Part shown: positions 4,946 to 7,400 of the stretch, one piece after another | Layout: each line of letters begins with the position of its first letter | Position numbering within the stretch: the stretch's first letter is position 1 | DNA from: JBBQNY01 sp038330365 | Lineage (GTDB): Bacteria; Pseudomonadota; Gammaproteobacteria; Xanthomonadales; Ahniellaceae | Direction of reading: 5' to 3' | Length of the DNA stretch: 7,400 bases | NCBI GenBank assembly: GCA_038330365.1 | Contig: JBBQNY010000148.1 | Location: 1 to 7,400, forward strand | Made by a program: the position numbers and the translations under genes | The notes under the pieces: model-generated | Database searches by the model: none | The model's input: only the letters and a program-made list of their open reading frames with translations | Told to the model about the DNA's origin: nothing

Positions 4946-7400
4946 TCAGTGCTCCGCGGGCTGCAGGTATGACGTCCCGTTACGACGCGATTCGCGCGGC
5001 GCGGCGGGAACAGCGCTTTCCGGCAGAGCAGCGACTAAAGAGGGAATACCCGCACCCGCGCCCGCGTTTGCGGCGGTTTGCAGCGGCAACGAGGCCCCCA
5101 CGACCGCCCCACGAGCCGGCCACAAGCGCTCCACGAGGTCGCCGTTCTGCCCCACGAGGTGGGTCGTCGTAGACGGATCGATCAGCCCGATCAGCTGCGG
5201 CGCATCGCTCCCCACGTCGCCGTCGAATGCCAGCTCGTAGACGAAGCGCTGACCGTTGCGTCCGCCGTGCGCGAGCACGTAGTCGAGGTCGACCAGACGC
5301 TCCAGATGCACGCGCACCTGCTTCTCGCTCATGCCGGCGGCCTCGCGCACATCGCGACGCAGGAACCGCACCACCGTGCGCGCGACCTGCTGCGCCTGCG
5401 CGCGTTCCTCCACCATCCGCCGCAGCGTGCCGAGCAACTGCCGCGTTTGCGGCGGCAGCTCGTCCAGCGAGCGGCCCAGCACCTCATGCGCCAGCCGGTT
5501 CGCCAGCGCGATGTCCGCCGCCGTGGCCTCGACGTACTCGACCGACTCGCCGTCGATGACCGTGCTCCGAATCGGTCGCTGATGCTGATGCAGCAGCGCG
5601 ATCGTATCGATCAACGCCAGATACTTCTGCTGGTCGCGCCGCAGCCGCACCCGGTCGCTCGCAAACCCGAGCTGCTCGGCAAACGGGTTCACCACCGCGA
5701 GCGGCCGCAGCAGCTGCTGCGCCGCCTGGTGCGCGGCCAGCACCTGCGCGGCGCGGCGCTTGCCGCGCAATCCATCGAGCGTGCGGCTGGCGCGCTGCCG
5801 GGCCTGGATCGCCGCGGTCTGCGCGCGCGATTCGTCGATCGTCAGCACCAGGCAGCGGTTCTGCAGCTCCTCGTCGATGTCGATCGCGGTCGTGGTCAGG
5901 AACAGCATCACCGGCCCCTCGACCGTGTAGGTCTTGGTCTGCAGGTCGCCGGTGACCGGGTCCTTGCCGGTGCTGGCGATGGTCAGCGCGCCTTGTGACT
6001 GCAGCAGCTTCAGCGCATAAGCCGCTTGCCGCACGCCTTCTTCTTCGGCGATGGCGAGGATCTTGTGCTTCATCGTCTGCTCGCCCAGATAGAACAGGCT
6101 CTGCCCGGTCATCGCCGAGTAGTGCACGCGCTCGCCCTCCGGCATCAGCGCCAGGATCGCGTCCATCAGCGTCGACTTGCCGGCCGCGCTGGTGCTCTGG
6201 ATCAGGATCGCCAACGGCCGCTCCAGCTTGCGCGAGACGCAGGCCAGATACGCCACCAGCGCATTGCTCGACTCGCCCACCACGCCGGCCGCTTCGACAT
6301 CGGCCAGGATGCGATCGACCAGGTGCGGATCGCGCAGCAGTGCCAGCGCGGTGTCCTGCTGCGCCGGCGTCAGCGTCGGCGCCGCCGCGGCCCCGGGCGA
6401 GGGCAGTTGCGCCCGGATGATCGCGTCCTGGCGCGACTCCACCGCCCGCAGCAACTGCCCGAGATCGGACTTCGCCATCTCCTCCGACAGGCCCAACTCG
6501 ACGCTGACGGCCTTGCACCACGCGGCCCGCTGCTTGGCCGCGTATAGCTCGACCGTGTCGATGTGCAGGTGCTCCGCTCGATCGACACGTAGCCAGACGC
6601 GGAGCTGCTCGTAGGAAAGGTTCTTGTCGATGCCGCGCACGGTGTAGCGGCGGTCGCCGAGCGTCAGGCGCAGTTGCTCGGTGTCGATCTCGACCGGCGG
6701 CGGCTCTACTGTCGGGGGCACGCGATAGGCCGGAGGTTCGGACAACGGGAGCTCGGCGGACGCCGGTTTCACGTGCGAAACGTCCGTCGGAACCAGAGCA
6801 GCGACTAAAGAGGAAACGGGCGGGAGCGCGGGCGGCGTTGCTGCGGGAGTGACGACCGGACGGACCGGCGGCGTTCCGTTGCCGATCCATTCCGCTTGCC
6901 GGATCACCAGCCCGAGCGACTTGGTCGCCGGCATCACCTCGAGCGCGTACTGGTTGGCGTCCATGCCCTTCGGGAAGCGGCAGCGGTAGCACTCGAATCC
7001 GTCGGCGATCAGCGTCGCGGCGAGTTTCTCGGCCGCGCTGTTGCCCGCGGTGTCGGCGTCGTAGGCGATCAGCACACGCTTGATCGCATGGCGATGCAGC
7101 GCCGCGAGAATGTCCGGGGCAAAACCTTCGATGCCATAGCTGGCGGTGACGTTGCGGTGGCCAGCGCACCAAAACGTCAGCGCATCGATCAGCGCCTCGC
7201 ACAGAATCACTTCTTCCTGCCCGACCAGCCCTTGCTCGTTGAACACGCCGCGGTGCGGGCCCGGCAGGTACAGATGCAGTGGTGTGCCTGGGCGCAGATC
7301 GTTGCGCAGCTTGCGGCCGTATACCTCGGTGATGTTTCCTTCGAGGTCAATCACCGGGATCACCAGCGAGCCGTTGAAATGCTCGTGGCCGGAGGCGCGG
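4946..7400 (-). CDS. Toprim-AAA primase-helicase, 5' end outside window
   Basis: Visible part: 817 residues; the frame is open to the window edge (upstream residues RASGHEHFNGSL), so the start and probably a zinc-finger primase domain lie beyond 7400. In order, counting from Val/Met at 7363: a DnaG-like Toprim domain (~50-140) with E56 (LCEALIDALTF) and D102/D104 (YDADTAGNSA); a Pro-rich linker (~165-225); a helical region; an ATPase with Walker A STSAAGKST (K396), acidic Walker B (ILAIAEEEG, E440), a TTT sensor near 490 and arginine N-R-C at ~503; a winged helix (~655-711, AAGMSEKQVRVHLERL); and a low-complexity tail. The combination suggests primer synthesis plus DNA unwinding to replicate a mobile element. 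The recombinase follows after one base. Two copies of the 16-bp repeat encode SLVAAL in the linker and tail. Exact subfamily is not known to me. Confidence 0.85.
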   Translation of the reverse strand, partial: RASGHEHFNGSLVIPVIDLEGNITEVYGRKLRNDLRPGTPLHLYLPGPHRGVFNEQGLVGQEEVILCEALIDALTFWCAGHRNVTASYGIEGFAPDILAALHRHAIKRVLIAYDADTAGNSAAEKLAATLIADGFECYRCRFPKGMDANQYALEVMPATKSLGLVIRQAEWIGNGTPPVRPVVTPAATPPALPPVSSLVAALVPTDVSHVKPASAELPLSEPPAYRVPPTVEPPPVEIDTEQLRLTLGDRRYTVRGIDKNLSYEQLRVWLRVDRAEHLHIDTVELYAAKQRAAWCKAVSVELGLSEEMAKSDLGQLLRAVESRQDAIIRAQLPSPGAAAAPTLTPAQQDTALALLRDPHLVDRILADVEAAGVVGESSNALVAYLACVSRKLERPLAILIQSTSAAGKSTLMDAILALMPEGERVHYSAMTGQSLFYLGEQTMKHKILAIAEEEGVRQAAYALKLLQSQGALTIASTGKDPVTGDLQTKTYTVEGPVMLFLTTTAIDIDEELQNRCLVLTIDESRAQTAAIQARQRASRTLDGLRGKRRAAQVLAAHQAAQQLLRPLAVVNPFAEQLGFASDRVRLRRDQQKYLALIDTIALLHQHQRPIRSTVIDGESVEYVEATAADIALANRLAHEVLGRSLDELPPQTRQLLGTLRRMVEERAQAQQVARTVVRFLRRDVREAAGMSEKQVRVHLERLVDLDYVLAHGGRNGQRFVYELAFDGDVGSDAPQLIGLIDPSTTTHLVGQNGDLVERLWPARGAVVGASLPLQTAANAGAGAGIPSLVAALPESAVPAAPRESRRNGTSYLQPAEH
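5024..5039 (-). repeat. Dispersed 16-bp repeat, copy 2 (C-terminal tail of primase-helicase)
   Basis: CAGAGCAGCGACTAAA on the plus strand, followed by GAGGGAA. On the minus strand it encodes LVAAL (residues 776-780, counting from 7363) within a low-complexity tail (IPSLVAALPESAVPAAPRES) after the winged-helix domain. Same frame and codons, including rare TTA, as the other copies. Confidence 0.8.
6794..6809 (-). repeat. Dispersed 16-bp repeat, copy 3 (linker of primase-helicase)
   Basis: CAGAGCAGCGACTAAA on the plus strand, followed by GAGGAAA. On the minus strand it encodes LVAAL (residues 186-190) in the Pro-rich linker between the Toprim and ATPase parts, context PPVSSLVAALVPTD. A hydrophobic, TTA-using insert is unexpected there. 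Confidence 0.8.

Noticed and set aside
3916..5172. 418-codon plus-strand open frame
   Set aside because: It is antisense to the recombinase and the end of the primase gene, rich in His/Arg/Gln, and explained by third-position GC bias of the real genes.
5484..7202. 572-codon second minus-strand frame inside the primase-helicase
   Set aside because: Shadow frame rich in Arg/Ala/Gly; the primase frame contains all recognisable motifs.
1..7400. CRISPR array, tRNA or rRNA genes
   Set aside because: No regularly spaced repeats and no tRNA- or rRNA-like sequence seen by reading both strands; only a dedicated scan could exclude a weak case.

Overview
The window looks like an accessory island in the chromosome of a GC-rich Gram-negative bacterium, probably a proteobacterium. 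An Rhs module, a ParE-type toxin-antitoxin pair, an IS630-family element and GC-rich codon use all fit this. Order Xanthomonadales is possible, but I cannot prove the taxon from the sequence.

Layout. (1) Bases 1-432, + strand: the C-terminal end of an HNH endonuclease, then the first ~41 codons of a DUF429-family gene that is cut off by an insertion sequence. (2) Bases 394-1485: a complete IS630-family element, with 28-bp imperfect terminal inverted repeats, a flanking TA duplication and an intact DD36E transposase. (3) Bases 1444-2520, - strand: a short Rhs-core protein with a C-terminal GIY-YIG nuclease toxin domain. Its last residues are supplied by the end of the IS. (4) Bases 2521-3325: about 800 bases of very GC-rich, hairpin-rich DNA with no convincing gene, including a long inverted repeat at 2753-2875 that resembles an integron attC site. 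(5) Bases 3326-7400, - strand: four genes in a row. In transcription order they are a Toprim/AAA primase-helicase (its 5' end lies outside the window), a XerC/D-like tyrosine recombinase one base later, an antitoxin and a ParE-family toxin.

How the genes may work together. The primase-helicase and the recombinase are almost certainly co-translated. Together they look like the replication and integration core of an integrative element, with the toxin-antitoxin pair as a stabilising cargo. The Rhs/GIY-YIG gene and the HNH-DUF429 pair are typical conflict-island cargo. The IS landed between two convergent genes, and both now read into its inverted ends in the same frame.

The most unusual signals are three. 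First, an exact 16-bp repeat occurs three times in the window (2485, 5024, 6794), always within a minus-strand coding sequence and always in the frame that encodes LVAAL. Second, the Rhs stop codon overlaps the transposase start (TGATG). Third, the structured non-coding block lies between the Rhs gene and the recombinase/primase operon.
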